DNA of 33,028 nt, from assembly GCA_029262175.1 (NCBI GenBank), contig JAJCZV010000061.1:1-33028 (forward strand), in the 5' to 3' direction. The notes under the pieces are model-generated. The model had not been told where the DNA came from and searched no databases. It saw nothing but the letters and a program-made list of their open reading frames with translations. Within the stretch, counting starts at the first letter, position 1; each line of letters starts with the position of its first letter. The position numbers and the translations under genes are program-made. Of this stretch, positions 7,677 through 15,726 are shown one piece after another. Source of the stretch: Gemmatimonadota bacterium (GTDB lineage Bacteria; Gemmatimonadota; Gemmatimonadetes; Palauibacterales; Palauibacteraceae).

Positions 7677-7811
7677 CCGTCGACGGAGATTGAGATCGGT
7701 ATAGGCAGAACCACTTCCAGACCCAATTGGTCCACAACGGCGTTCCTGCTGGCCGCGGCATTCGCCGTCCCAGGGGCCTCGGCGCAGGACGTTTCGATCG
7801 ATCGTTGGCTC
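7677..7811 (+). other. Signal-peptide-coding 5' extension without a standard start codon
   Basis: The frame of the next gene stays open upstream of its first GTG (7812) back to a TAG at 7674-7676. It codes RTTSRPNWSTT, then AFLLAAAFAVPGASA and Gln: a textbook signal peptide with basic start, hydrophobic core and AxA cleavage site at 7776-7784. There is no ATG, GTG or TTG in frame. The possible starts are ATT 7689, ATC 7695 and ATA 7701. GGAG at 7685-7688 lies six bases before the ATC. Either a rare start codon is used or the assembly has an indel or base error here. Confidence 0.6.
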
Positions 7812-9548
7812 GTGTCGAGCGCGGAGGTGGCGACGTCACAGGACCCTCTGCAGAGCGGAGGGGCGGCCGAATTCCCGGATCGAGATCTGGAAGTGGGGCC
7901 AGGCCAGTGGACGTTGGTCCGCAGCGACGGCCAGACCCGGTTTGATTTCTCCGACCACGTCGACTCGAGACAGGCGGCGCTGGTGCATGCGTACGTTCGT
8001 TCTCCGAGCGACGCGAATTTTCGGCTCTCGGTTTCCGCTGAGTCTTGTGCCTCAGTGTCGACCTGGTTGAATGGTCAGCCGCTCCTCGAAGAGAGCGGTG
8101 CCCGGGAGGTCCGTTTGGCAGGAGGCTGGAACACCCTGCTCGCGGTGATCGATGGCGACGCGGGATGTCCGCGAGCTCTGTCCGCGTCGTTCTCACGATC
8201 GCGGGCACCGGCGCGCGACAACGCGATCGTACCGGTCGACAGCCTTCGAGTGCAGGCTTCGCGACCGCCGGGCGTCCGGCCGAATCATCCCCGCGGCACC
8301 GTGACCGCCGGTGCGCCCGAGGTCACCGGGTTCTCCTGGAACCCGGGACGCGACGATCTCGACGCAACGGTGCGTTACTCGGTGACCGCCTGGGGGAGCG
8401 ATGCCGGTAGTGGCGCCGGAGGAGGAGGAGAGGGACGCGGGGCACCGACCGTCGACTTGAACGGCGAGTGGGAGCTCACGGTCTACGGTCCGACCGGCAT
8501 CCAAGAGCTGCGCGCCAGCTTCGAGATGAAAGATGATGGGACCCTGAGAGGGGAAATCCGACGTGATCAACGCAATCTCGATCCTAGTCGGGCCGGCCGG
8601 CAGTTCGGGGGGTCAAACGTGTTCGAGGGGGAGATCCGAGATGGTTGGGTGAGCGGATCGCGCTTTGGCTGGACACTCCGCATCTCGGGACAAAGAGGCG
8701 GCGAGCTCCGGTTTTCGGGAGAACTGCGCGATGGCGAGCTCTCCGGTCCGATCGAGATCGACGGGTTCCGCGATGTGGATTCTCGGTTCGAGGGTCGCCG
8801 AGGGGGTGAGACCCCGGAGCCGGTCATCGAGGCTGGGGCGCAGGACCCCGTGGAGGAGGTTGCCGTCCCTGAAATCCCCGGCCCCGACGATCAGGAGCGC
8901 CGGACGGGGCCCAGCGATGCAAACGGCCAGCGTCGTCAAATGGTCGCGTTTCTTCTCGGGTCCCCACCCGCCAAGGCCTCTGCCCCGTCCAGCGGATCGA
9001 TCCGACTCCGACTCGCCGGTGAATCGTTGACGGGTGCCGCAGACGGGCTGGTTTCGGGAACTCCGCACCATTTCGAGGGGATCGTTCCGTTCAAGAAGGT
9101 GCGCGAAGCGGCCTTGGGATCGGACGGCGTCGAGGCCGAGGTCCGCTGGGAGCGGAACGATTTCAAGGCCAAGGGGCCGATTGCCGCCGCCAGCCTGTTG
9201 GAGGCCTTTCACGGACCCATCCATCTCGGCGGCCTGATGGATCGTGCAGATGGCGTCGCGGGCGGGACGTTCCGCATCCCCGATGTCCTGGGGGGGTTCA
9301 CGATTCGCGGTCTGAGTGGTCGATGGTCGGTAAACGGGGTGGAAACGACCGACGGCGTCCTGTGCGATCCGTGTCAGCGTGGGCAACAGATCGAATTCGG
9401 GTTCCAGAGCGCCGACTCCGAACCGGCCCAGGTCGAGATATCGGGCCGTGGCTATCCGGATTCGGCGGCGAGCGGCCCGGCCGCGATCGAATGGCTGCGG
9501 GCGCTCGAGGGGGACAACCGGAGATACCGCGAACTCGCGGCCAGGTAG
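7812..9548 (+). CDS. Secreted protein of unknown function (coordinates from first standard start)
   Basis: The coordinates start at the first in-frame GTG, but the real protein almost certainly begins near 7695 with a signal peptide. I recognise no family. The chain is rich in beta strands. Residues about 1-150 form one domain with three Cys (ESCASVS and GDAGCPRAL). A Gly/Ser linker (GSGAGGGGEGRG, about 202-213) separates it from a strand-rich region starting DLNGEWELTVYGPTG, which reads like a lipocalin or beta-sandwich that handles hydrophobic ligands. A Pro/Glu-rich stretch (about 335-375) leads to a second strand-rich region (IRLRLAGESLTGA) and a CDPC pair. The middle regions may be a divergent duplication. 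It lies downstream of the GGDEF-EAL gene on the same strand, but about 150 bp away. Confidence 0.75.
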   Translation: MSSAEVATSQDPLQSGGAAEFPDRDLEVGPGQWTLVRSDGQTRFDFSDHVDSRQAALVHAYVRSPSDANFRLSVSAESCASVSTWLNGQPLLEESGAREVRLAGGWNTLLAVIDGDAGCPRALSASFSRSRAPARDNAIVPVDSLRVQASRPPGVRPNHPRGTVTAGAPEVTGFSWNPGRDDLDATVRYSVTAWGSDAGSGAGGGGEGRGAPTVDLNGEWELTVYGPTGIQELRASFEMKDDGTLRGEIRRDQRNLDPSRAGRQFGGSNVFEGEIRDGWVSGSRFGWTLRISGQRGGELRFSGELRDGELSGPIEIDGFRDVDSRFEGRRGGETPEPVIEAGAQDPVEEVAVPEIPGPDDQERRTGPSDANGQRRQMVAFLLGSPPAKASAPSSGSIRLRLAGESLTGAADGLVSGTPHHFEGIVPFKKVREAALGSDGVEAEVRWERNDFKAKGPIAAASLLEAFHGPIHLGGLMDRADGVAGGTFRIPDVLGGFTIRGLSGRWSVNGVETTDGVLCDPCQRGQQIEFGFQSADSEPAQVEISGRGYPDSAASGPAAIEWLRALEGDNRRYRELAAR

Positions 9549-9560
9549 CGAGCGCCCACA

Positions 9561-9581
9561 CCGCTGGGGCTATCCCAGCGG
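9561..9581. terminator. Perfect hairpin between convergent genes, bidirectional terminator candidate
   Basis: CCGCTGGG (9561-9568) pairs with CCCAGCGG (9574-9581) around the loop GCTAT. The stop codon of the minus-strand gene (9570-9572) lies in the loop. The hairpin fills the 21-bp gap between two convergent genes. No T-tract. Confidence 0.5.
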
Positions 9582-10148
9582 CGGATCCGTCTCCGGCGGT
9601 GGCGTCGGCGCCGGCTTCCGCGGCATGCTGGGCTTGGATGAGTCCGTGGCCCACGGATCTACGAACTCGGCCGCGGGATCGACGTACGGCCTAGGCGTCG
9701 GGGGATCTTGGTGCGATCCGATCGCCGGTTCCTCTGTGGCCGAAACGGACTCCGTGCCTTCAGGAGAATCGGCCGAGGCGTCGTCTTCCTCGGTCGTACC
9801 TGCGTCGCTTGTCGCCGCAGTGGTCGGCCCCTCGTCGGTGCTCACTTCCTCGGGGCTCGTAGCGTCGGCGGTCGCGGTTCCGGCGACGGCCGCACCCGCG
9901 GCTCCGGCGATCCCGGGCGGTGCGATCGTGGGCTCGGACGGCTTTGCCGCCGGCTTTGGCGCGCTCCAACGCTCTTCTCGGTCGGCCGCCTCCAGCTCGC
10001 GCTGGATTTCGTTCATGCCTTTTTTGAACTCACGCACGCCCTTACCGATCGTGCGGGTGATCTCAGGTAGGCGCTTGGGGCCGAACACGATGAGTACCAA
10101 CATCGCGATGAGGATCATCTCGCCCATTCCGAAACCGCTCAACGGCAT
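9570..10148 (-). CDS. tatA: Twin-arginine translocase subunit, TatA/TatB family, with long acidic tail
   Basis: TatA/B proteins form the membrane part of the Tat pathway that exports folded, cofactor-loaded proteins. The first 60 residues show the family plan: a short periplasmic start, one membrane helix (GEMILIAMLVLIVFG, with Glu10 in the place of the conserved polar residue), the FGPKRLPE hinge and an amphipathic helix (ITRTIGKGVREFKKGMNEI). Residues about 62-192 are a disordered, acidic Ala/Pro/Thr/Glu-rich tail, longer than in most TatA and more like TatB; the symbol is therefore tentative. The window holds a Tat substrate, the [2Fe-2S] subunit at 27621. The gene follows the HNH nuclease gene by 22 bp on the same strand, probably one transcript. 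Confidence 0.88.
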   Translation of the reverse strand: MPLSGFGMGEMILIAMLVLIVFGPKRLPEITRTIGKGVREFKKGMNEIQRELEAADREERWSAPKPAAKPSEPTIAPPGIAGAAGAAVAGTATADATSPEEVSTDEGPTTAATSDAGTTEEDDASADSPEGTESVSATEEPAIGSHQDPPTPRPYVDPAAEFVDPWATDSSKPSMPRKPAPTPPPETDPPLG

Positions 10149-10170
10149 GTCGTCTTAATCCTTCGAGGTG

Positions 10171-10716
10171 CTACGAGAGCGCGTTTACGACGTCCTGTCC
10201 GTAGAAGGTGCCAATATACTTCGCTTGCACCGGTGTTACGCTACGGACCGCCCAGATCAGCTCGACGTGATTGGGTTCGCGGGGCTCGGTGAGCAGCGGG
10301 AGACCGCACTCGTGTGGGAGTCGATCCGCTTTCCTCAGGTTGCACTTGCTACATGCCGTAACCACGTTTGTCCACCCGTTTTCACCACCCCTGGAGAGTG
10401 GGATAATGTGGTCGCGGGTGAGAGATTCGCGGTACCCCAGGTCGCGCCGGTTTCGCCCGCAGTACTGACATTGGTATCCGTCGCGCGCAAAGAGGAAGGT
10501 GTTCGTGACTTGGCGGCGGAAGCGACGGGGCACTCGAATGAATCGCGCGAGCCTGATGACGACTGGTGTATCCATCTGGATACATTCGGAGCGTATAGGG
10601 CGCGCCGAATCCACCTCCAGCGCTTCGGCCTTTTGGTCAAGGACCAGTCGGACCGCGCGCCGAATCGGGATGATCGTCAACGGCTCGTACGAAGCATTCA
10701 GGGCCAGACACCCCAT
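10171..10716 (-). CDS. HNH endonuclease family protein
   Basis: The 181-residue protein belongs to the widespread single-domain HNH family that starts with LNASYEPL and has an Arg-rich middle (VIRLARFIRVPRRFRR). The nuclease site is CQYCGRN, LTRDHIIPLSRGG, NVVTACSKCN: two CxxC zinc pairs around the catalytic DH and the Asn of the HNH motif. Its biological role in bacteria is not settled; it is commonly encoded in core genomes, not only in mobile elements. I chose ATG 10716 because AAGGGGG lies six bases upstream; the ATG two codons earlier (10722) touches that ribosome site. It is divergent from priA and upstream of the Tat gene. Confidence 0.88.
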   Translation of the reverse strand: MGCLALNASYEPLTIIPIRRAVRLVLDQKAEALEVDSARPIRSECIQMDTPVVIRLARFIRVPRRFRRQVTNTFLFARDGYQCQYCGRNRRDLGYRESLTRDHIIPLSRGGENGWTNVVTACSKCNLRKADRLPHECGLPLLTEPREPNHVELIWAVRSVTPVQAKYIGTFYGQDVVNALS

Positions 10717-10777
10717 GCACATCCCCCTTGGAATGGGTCAGGAAAATCAAGCAACCTGGCGGTAGAGTGTCAAGTTT

Positions 10778-13120
10778 TTGGTTGAATTCGTGACATCCGC
10801 TCGCGTGTGCGAGGTCGCGATCGCGCGCCCGTTCCTGGGGACGCTGGCCTACGCGATCCCCGACGCCTTGGTGGGCGGGGTCTCGGCCGGGATCCGGGTG
10901 CGGGTGCCTCTGGGACGGTCCAGCGCGGTCGGCGTGGTCGATCGGTTGGGGCTTCGCGAGGATCGGGGGGATCGGAAGCGCAAGCTCCGTAGTTTGAACG
11001 AGGTACTCGATCCGGCGCCGGTCATCGACGAAGGCCTCCTCGAGCTGAGTCGGTGGATCGCCGACTACTACGTGGCACCCCTGGGCGTCGTGCTCAAAAC
11101 CGCCCTCCCGCCGGGTCTGCTGGGAGGGCGCGCGGAGCGGGGGAAAGCCCCGACCGTCAAAACGGAGCGGGTCGTGTGTATCTCGGCCGAGCTGGCGACG
11201 TTGACCGAGCGAGAGGCACGGTTTGGTCGAGCGAAGCGCCAGCTCCAGGCGTTCGAATCGCTCGAGGCCATCGGGGGCGAGGCCACGGTAGCGCATCTCA
11301 CGAAGCAGCTCGGGTTTAGCCGGGCCGTGCTGGATGGTTTGGTGGCAAAGGGGGTGGTCGAGCTTCGCGACCAAATCGTCGATCGCGACCCGTTCGCTGG
11401 ACAAGTCCAGGACGAGCCGGCGATCACCCTTACCGCGGCGCAGCGAAGCGTCATCGAGGGTCTGGCCCGATTGGATGGACCCGGAGACGTGGCGCTGTTG
11501 CGAGGCGTGACCGGATCCGGGAAGACCGCGGTCTATCTGGAGCTCCTCGAACGCGTGTTTGCGGCCGGAAAGTCGGGCATCGTTTTGGTACCCGAGATTT
11601 CCCTGACACCGCAAACGGTCCAGCGATTCAAGGCCCGCTTTGGGGAGTCCGTGGCCGTGCTCCACTCTGGACTGTCGATGGGGGAACGGTTCGACGCGTG
11701 GCGCGCCCTCCAAGATGGACGCAAACGCGTCGCGATCGGCCCGCGGTCGGCGGTGTTCGCGCCCGTTCGAAATCTGGGGGCGATCATTGTCGATGAGGAG
11801 CACGAGAGCAGCTACAAGCAGTCGGATACGCCGCGGTATCACGCTCGATCGGTCGCGATCATGCGGGCGCGAATCGAAGGCTGTCTTTGCCTGCTGGGGT
11901 CGGCCACTCCCGCGCTCGAAAGTTGGGAGAACGCCCGGTCCGGGCGATACCACCTGTTCGAGTTGGAAGAGCGGGTGACGGGGCAGGGCCTGCCAACCGT
12001 AGAGTTGGTCGATCTGCGGGCCAATGTGGGGTCCGCGGATGGAGACAAGAAGCCCTCGTCGGCTTCCGACACCCAGAAGCCACAGGGGAGCCAGAAGCCA
12101 CAGGAGGGCGGACCACCCCAAGTCCTCTCCGAACGGCTACGCACCGCGATCAGCAGTCGACTCTCGCGGTCCGAGCAGGTGATCCTGTTCTTGAATCGCC
12201 GCGGCTACGCCTCGTTCGCGGAGTGCGTCGCCTGCGGGCACGTCTGGAGCTGCGAGAGCTGCTCGGTCACGCTGACTTATCATCGGCGACGGCGAAGGTT
12301 GGTTTGTCACCACTGCGGGTTCGAGGCGGAACCGCCTCGAAGCTGCGATGCCTGCGGGGAGCCCGATCCCCGGTTCTCTGGCATCGGCACCGAACAGGTA
12401 GAGCGACGGGTCGGAGAGCTGTTCCCGGCCTCTCGCATCGCACGTATGGACCTCGACACGACCGGTTCCAAGTGGGCCCACTTCGAGATCCTGGAATCGT
12501 TCCGTCGCCAAGAGGTCGACCTGCTGCTCGGAACCCAGATGATCGCGAAGGGGCTCGACTTTCCGAACGTGACGCTCGTCGGTGTGATCAACGCGGACGT
12601 CGGTTTGCATGTGCCGGACTTCAGGGCGAGCGAGCGGACGTTTCAGCTCTTGGAGCAGGTGGCAGGACGTGCGGGGCGTGGATCGGTCGCGGGCGAAGTG
12701 CTGGTGCAGACGTCACGGCCCAACCATTTCGCGCTCACGAGCGCCGCAGCGCACGACTTCAAAGGGTTTGCCGAGCGCGAACTGGCGGACCGGAAGGAGC
12801 CCGGGTATCCGCCGTTTACGCGGCTCGCGAATCTCGTCGTGTCTGGACTCGAGGAAGATCCGGTGATCGACGAGGCGGACGGGCTGGCCAGCTGGACCCG
12901 CGACCTGATCCGAACGCGCCGGCTCGAGGGCATCGAAGTCGTCGGACCGGCTCCGTGTCCGATCGATCGGCTCCGGAACCGCTGGCGCTGGCATTTTCTG
13001 CTAAAATCCGAAGGTGCCGCGACGCTTGGCTCGGTCCTCCGCTTCCTGGCAGAACAGCGAGGACAGCCCGGGTCTGGCTTGAGGGTCGAGATCGATCGAG
13101 ACCCGGAAGCGCTGCTCTGA
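10778..13120 (+). CDS. priA: Primosomal replication-restart helicase PriA
   Basis: PriA reloads the replisome at stalled forks as a 3'-5' helicase. The 780-residue protein is full length: an N-terminal DNA-binding region (1-110), Walker A GVTGSGKT (243-250), Walker B DEEH (339-342), GSATPALES (374-382), eight zinc cysteines (483, 486, 492, 495, 510, 513, 523, 526) and the C-terminal helicase lobe (GTQMIAKGLDFPNVTLVG, then EQVAGRAGRG). Between the lobes, residues about 416-448 form a Lys/Pro/Gln/Ser-rich insert coded by an 18-bp direct repeat. The start is uncertain: TTG 10778, GTG 10790 and GTG 10805 all fit, and none has a strong ribosome site. It lies in a divergent arrangement with the HNH gene. 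Confidence 0.95.
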   Translation: MVEFVTSARVCEVAIARPFLGTLAYAIPDALVGGVSAGIRVRVPLGRSSAVGVVDRLGLREDRGDRKRKLRSLNEVLDPAPVIDEGLLELSRWIADYYVAPLGVVLKTALPPGLLGGRAERGKAPTVKTERVVCISAELATLTEREARFGRAKRQLQAFESLEAIGGEATVAHLTKQLGFSRAVLDGLVAKGVVELRDQIVDRDPFAGQVQDEPAITLTAAQRSVIEGLARLDGPGDVALLRGVTGSGKTAVYLELLERVFAAGKSGIVLVPEISLTPQTVQRFKARFGESVAVLHSGLSMGERFDAWRALQDGRKRVAIGPRSAVFAPVRNLGAIIVDEEHESSYKQSDTPRYHARSVAIMRARIEGCLCLLGSATPALESWENARSGRYHLFELEERVTGQGLPTVELVDLRANVGSADGDKKPSSASDTQKPQGSQKPQEGGPPQVLSERLRTAISSRLSRSEQVILFLNRRGYASFAECVACGHVWSCESCSVTLTYHRRRRRLVCHHCGFEAEPPRSCDACGEPDPRFSGIGTEQVERRVGELFPASRIARMDLDTTGSKWAHFEILESFRRQEVDLLLGTQMIAKGLDFPNVTLVGVINADVGLHVPDFRASERTFQLLEQVAGRAGRGSVAGEVLVQTSRPNHFALTSAAAHDFKGFAERELADRKEPGYPPFTRLANLVVSGLEEDPVIDEADGLASWTRDLIRTRRLEGIEVVGPAPCPIDRLRNRWRWHFLLKSEGAATLGSVLRFLAEQRGQPGSGLRVEIDRDPEALL
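12073..12108. repeat. 18-bp direct repeat inside priA
   Basis: CCAGAAGCCACAGG occurs at 12073-12086 and 12091-12104 with an 18-bp period. It codes QKPQGS/QKPQEG in a low-complexity linker between the helicase lobe and the zinc-binding region. Confidence 0.75.
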
Positions 13121-13209
13121 GGACGCTCCGGGGGCTCCTGCTTGTTGGTGACCTCTTTTTGTCTCAAGTTGTCGGACTGTTTCAACCGATCTGACAGATA
13201 GGAGCGGCG

Positions 13210-13665
13210 ATGAGCGAGGCAAGCGGCGAGCGGATCAAGGTTACGGTCCGTTGGGTCCAGATTCTGGACAACTTGGAGCCCGCATTCAAAGAAAAAGGCG
13301 AGTTCGTCTTCAAGTCGGTGGTTTCCAGCGACAATCTGGGCGGCGTTCGCACCGAGAGTCGCTATCCGGCGACGGGACACATCTCGATCTCCGATCAGCC
13401 CGTATTCAATCGGGAGATCATCAAGTGGGTGATCTTCGAGGGGGAAGTCACCGACCACCTCGCGATCGAATTGATCGGTGAGGAACTCGATACGTTCAGC
13501 GCCAACGACTTCCTCGACCCCTATCGGCGTGAGTTCCGCGGGCCGGTGTCCGAATGGGTTGGGACGTACGGACCCGGCGAGGACATCTCCGAGGGCGACA
13601 GTGGCGAGGACGACCCGGAGATGATGAGCAACTGGCGGGTCAACATCTTCATCGACAAAGCTTGA
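13210..13665 (+). CDS. Small conserved-looking protein of unknown function
   Basis: The 151-residue protein has no signal peptide or membrane segment. It begins with a strand-rich stretch (IKVTVRWVQILDN) and alternates polar and hydrophobic residues in a way that suggests a beta sandwich, loosely reminiscent of C2-like folds, but I recognise no family. The second half is acidic (ISEGDSGEDDPEMMSN) and ends with a strand WRVNIFIDKA. The start ATG 13210 is preceded by TAGGAGCGGCG, a good ribosome site. It lies 89 bp after priA on the same strand and is followed by a strong hairpin, so it is probably the end of a short transcript. Confidence 0.72.
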   Translation: MSEASGERIKVTVRWVQILDNLEPAFKEKGEFVFKSVVSSDNLGGVRTESRYPATGHISISDQPVFNREIIKWVIFEGEVTDHLAIELIGEELDTFSANDFLDPYRREFRGPVSEWVGTYGPGEDISEGDSGEDDPEMMSNWRVNIFIDKA

Positions 13666-13705
13666 ACTAGAGCCCGAACGGGCGCCAGGTTCGAGAGTAC
13701 GACAG

Positions 13706-13738
13706 AGAGGTGCGGCGAGGCGGACTCGTCGCACCTCT
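13706..13738 (+). terminator. Strong 14-bp hairpin, intrinsic-terminator-like
   Basis: AGAGGTGCG (13706-13714) pairs with CGCACCTCT (13730-13738). Inside, a G-T wobble and CGAG/CTCG (13716-13719, 13725-13728) extend the stem to 14 pairs around a 5-base loop. A smaller hairpin GCCC-GAAC-GGGC lies just upstream (13672-13683). It separates two plus-strand genes. The following bases ACTGTTCTCC are only weakly T-rich. Confidence 0.5.
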
Positions 13739-13763
13739 ACTGTTCTCCACCAAGAGTGCCGCC

Positions 13764-15011
13764 ATGAAGAACCGATCGACTCACGTCACACTCCTCGCCG
13801 CCGGGCTCTCCATTCTCTGGTCCGGATGCGATGGCCGACCCGTGCCCGCCGACACGCCGCCGCAGGCACGAGCGGCGGTCGAGGCCTGTGCCGGACAGTC
13901 CGGGAACGAGAAACAGGGTTGCTACGAGACGCGTCTTCTCGCCGAACTCGAGCAAGGGGGCGTCGCTTCGGCTCTTGATCTGTTGTCCTCGATCGGCAGC
14001 GCCGACCGCGACGTCGAGAGCGACGGCCACGTGTATACGCATGCGATCGGGATCAACGCCTATTCGGCCACGCGACCCCTCGCCGAGGTCTTCAGCCAGT
14101 GCAATACGCTGTATCAGTCGGGCTGCTATCACGGTGTGATCCAGGCGCACTTCATCGACAAGGGCATCGCCGACGAGGCCACGATCCAACAGCTCTGCGA
14201 ACCCTATCGATCCGACGACCAGCGTTGGCTGCTCTTTCAATGTCTGCACGGGCTCGGTCACGGGCTGACGATGTTCTACGGCCACCACCTGCCCAGAGCA
14301 CTCGAAGATTGCGACTACCTCCGCTCCAGCTGGGATCAAGAATCTTGTTACGGCGGCGCGTTCATGGAGAACGTGGTCAATGCTACCCAACCGCATCACC
14401 CGGCCGCGGCGCTCGTCGGGGACGCCGAGGCGTCCGAGGCCACCATGGATCACGGCTCAGGCGTCGAACACGAGCACGAAGCCATGACCGAGGGGCTCGA
14501 GCCCTTTGAACCGCTGCGGCCGGAAGACCCGCATTATCCGTGTTCCGAGCTGGACGATCGGTACCTGACGGCCTGCTACATGATGCAAACGTCTGCCATG
14601 CTGTGGCAGAACGGGGGCGACGTATCCGATGCTGCGGATTCGTGTACGGAGGCGCCGGAGAGGTGGCGGCCGACCTGCTTTCAAAGTCTCGGGCGCGATG
14701 TGAGCTCGAGAACGCTACAGGAACCGCAAGCTTCGCTCAGAGAGTGCGGCAAGGCCCCCGAGGAGTACCGCGATTGGTGCTACGTGGGGTTGGTGAAAAA
14801 CTTTATCGACCTTACCGCGTCGACCGATGCCGGATTCTCGTTCTGTACGCGCGTGGAAGAGTGGGCGAAGGCCCGGTGCCACGAGGCGATCGGTGAGGAA
14901 ATCGGGATTCTCCACGCAAACATGGGTCAGCGCCGAATCGCATGTCTGGATTCAGAGACGCCCGAACTCGGTCAGTCCTGCCTGCGAGGGGCGCGCGTTC
15001 CCATCAGTTGA
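13764..15011 (+). CDS. Exported, probable lipoprotein made of about nine cysteine-pair repeats
   Basis: I do not recognise this 415-residue family. It starts with a signal sequence ending LSILWSGC (Cys22), compatible with a lipoprotein though the -3 residue Trp is unusual. The chain holds nine Cys pairs: 42/53, 113/121, 145/160, 183/195, 260/271, 294/305, 328/339, 361/372 and 394/406. In the second half the pairs recur every 33-34 residues, with spacing 11-12. The second Cys is usually followed by Tyr, Phe, Leu or His and then often a Gly (GCYHGV, CLHGLGHG, CYGGAF). This fits a solenoid of short helical hairpins each stapled by a disulfide. His is abundant (CLHGLGHG, FYGHH) and a His/Glu-rich insert lies at about 210-250, so metal binding is possible. 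ATG 13764 is the first start that gives a signal peptide; ribosome site weak. Confidence 0.75.
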   Translation: MKNRSTHVTLLAAGLSILWSGCDGRPVPADTPPQARAAVEACAGQSGNEKQGCYETRLLAELEQGGVASALDLLSSIGSADRDVESDGHVYTHAIGINAYSATRPLAEVFSQCNTLYQSGCYHGVIQAHFIDKGIADEATIQQLCEPYRSDDQRWLLFQCLHGLGHGLTMFYGHHLPRALEDCDYLRSSWDQESCYGGAFMENVVNATQPHHPAAALVGDAEASEATMDHGSGVEHEHEAMTEGLEPFEPLRPEDPHYPCSELDDRYLTACYMMQTSAMLWQNGGDVSDAADSCTEAPERWRPTCFQSLGRDVSSRTLQEPQASLRECGKAPEEYRDWCYVGLVKNFIDLTASTDAGFSFCTRVEEWAKARCHEAIGEEIGILHANMGQRRIACLDSETPELGQSCLRGARVPIS

Positions 15012-15038
15012 CGCACTGCCGGACGCAATGCCGGTCAA
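15008..15038. terminator. Bulged hairpin spanning both convergent stop codons
   Basis: TTGA (15008-15011) and TCAA (15035-15038) pair, and inside them CCGG (15019-15022) pairs with CCGG (15031-15034); the left arm has a 7-base bulge. The outer arms contain the TGA stops of both convergent genes. Weak as a terminator on its own; listed because it repeats the pattern at 3852-3890. Confidence 0.25.
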
Positions 15039-15721
15039 CGGAGGGCTTCGGTGCGCGCGAGGACGCTCTCCATGAACGGCTTGAGCAGCGTCTCGTCCAA
15101 CACGCCGTAGCTGCGAAGACCCGAACACACGTCGATTCCGAACGGCCGTACGGCTGAGATCGCCCGCGCCACGTTGAGGGGCGTGAGACCGCCCGCGAGA
15201 TAGACGGGGATCTCGACCGAATCGACGATGGCGCGACTCAGGTTCCAATCGTGTACCCGTCCGGTGCCGCCCAGCTCTTTGACCGCCAGCGCCGGATCGC
15301 CGGAGTCGAGAAGGAGCGCGTCGACCAGAGGCGCCACGCCGATCGCCTCATCCAGCGAGGCGTCGTCGCGCACGTGGATGACTTGGACGAGCGACACTTG
15401 AGGGACGAGTTCGCGGAGTTGACGGAGCGCATCCGGTTCGAGGCGGTCAACGAGCTGAAGCGTTCCAACGCCGGTGCGGTGTTGTTGAGCCGCGATCGCG
15501 ACCGGATCGGCGCGCGAGGTCAGCAAGAAGGTCGCGATGTCTTTCGGAACTCCGTGGGCGATCGCGGCGATCTGCTCCTCGTCGATGACGCCCGGGCCAC
15601 TCGGCATCTCGGAGACCAAACCGATCGCCGTCGCTCCCCAGTGGATCGCGAGCTTCGCCTCGGCGAGGTTCGCGATACAGCACACTTTGACGCGCGGCGC
15701 GTCGGGGGGCAGACGGAGCAT
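15035..15721 (-). CDS. TrpF-like (phosphoribosylanthranilate isomerase family) protein, substrate uncertain
   Basis: The 228-residue protein has the TrpF barrel: VKVCCI with Cys14 in the place of the catalytic general base, ALLLDSGDP with Asp139 as the general acid, and the phosphate-binding end LAGGLTPLNVARAIS ... GIDVCSGLRS. The segment that in TrpF reads F..SPR and carries the anthranilate-binding Arg is replaced by VSEMPSGPG (36-44), and the usual GxKD near the end is GVLD. It is also not in a trp operon: it follows a dipeptide epimerase by 5 bp and an M24 peptidase. I infer an aldose-to-ketose (Amadori-type) isomerase acting on another substrate. Orphan tryptophan synthesis remains possible. 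The start is ATG 15721; no good ribosome site, so probably coupled to the gene before. Confidence 0.8.
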   Translation of the reverse strand: MLRLPPDAPRVKVCCIANLAEAKLAIHWGATAIGLVSEMPSGPGVIDEEQIAAIAHGVPKDIATFLLTSRADPVAIAAQQHRTGVGTLQLVDRLEPDALRQLRELVPQVSLVQVIHVRDDASLDEAIGVAPLVDALLLDSGDPALAVKELGGTGRVHDWNLSRAIVDSVEIPVYLAGGLTPLNVARAISAVRPFGIDVCSGLRSYGVLDETLLKPFMESVLARTEALR

Positions 15722-15726
15722 TTCCG

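Noticed and set aside
10637..12121. Open minus-strand frame of 494 codons opposite priA
   Set aside because: Its translation is Arg/Gly/His-rich without domains, and priA on the plus strand is certain.
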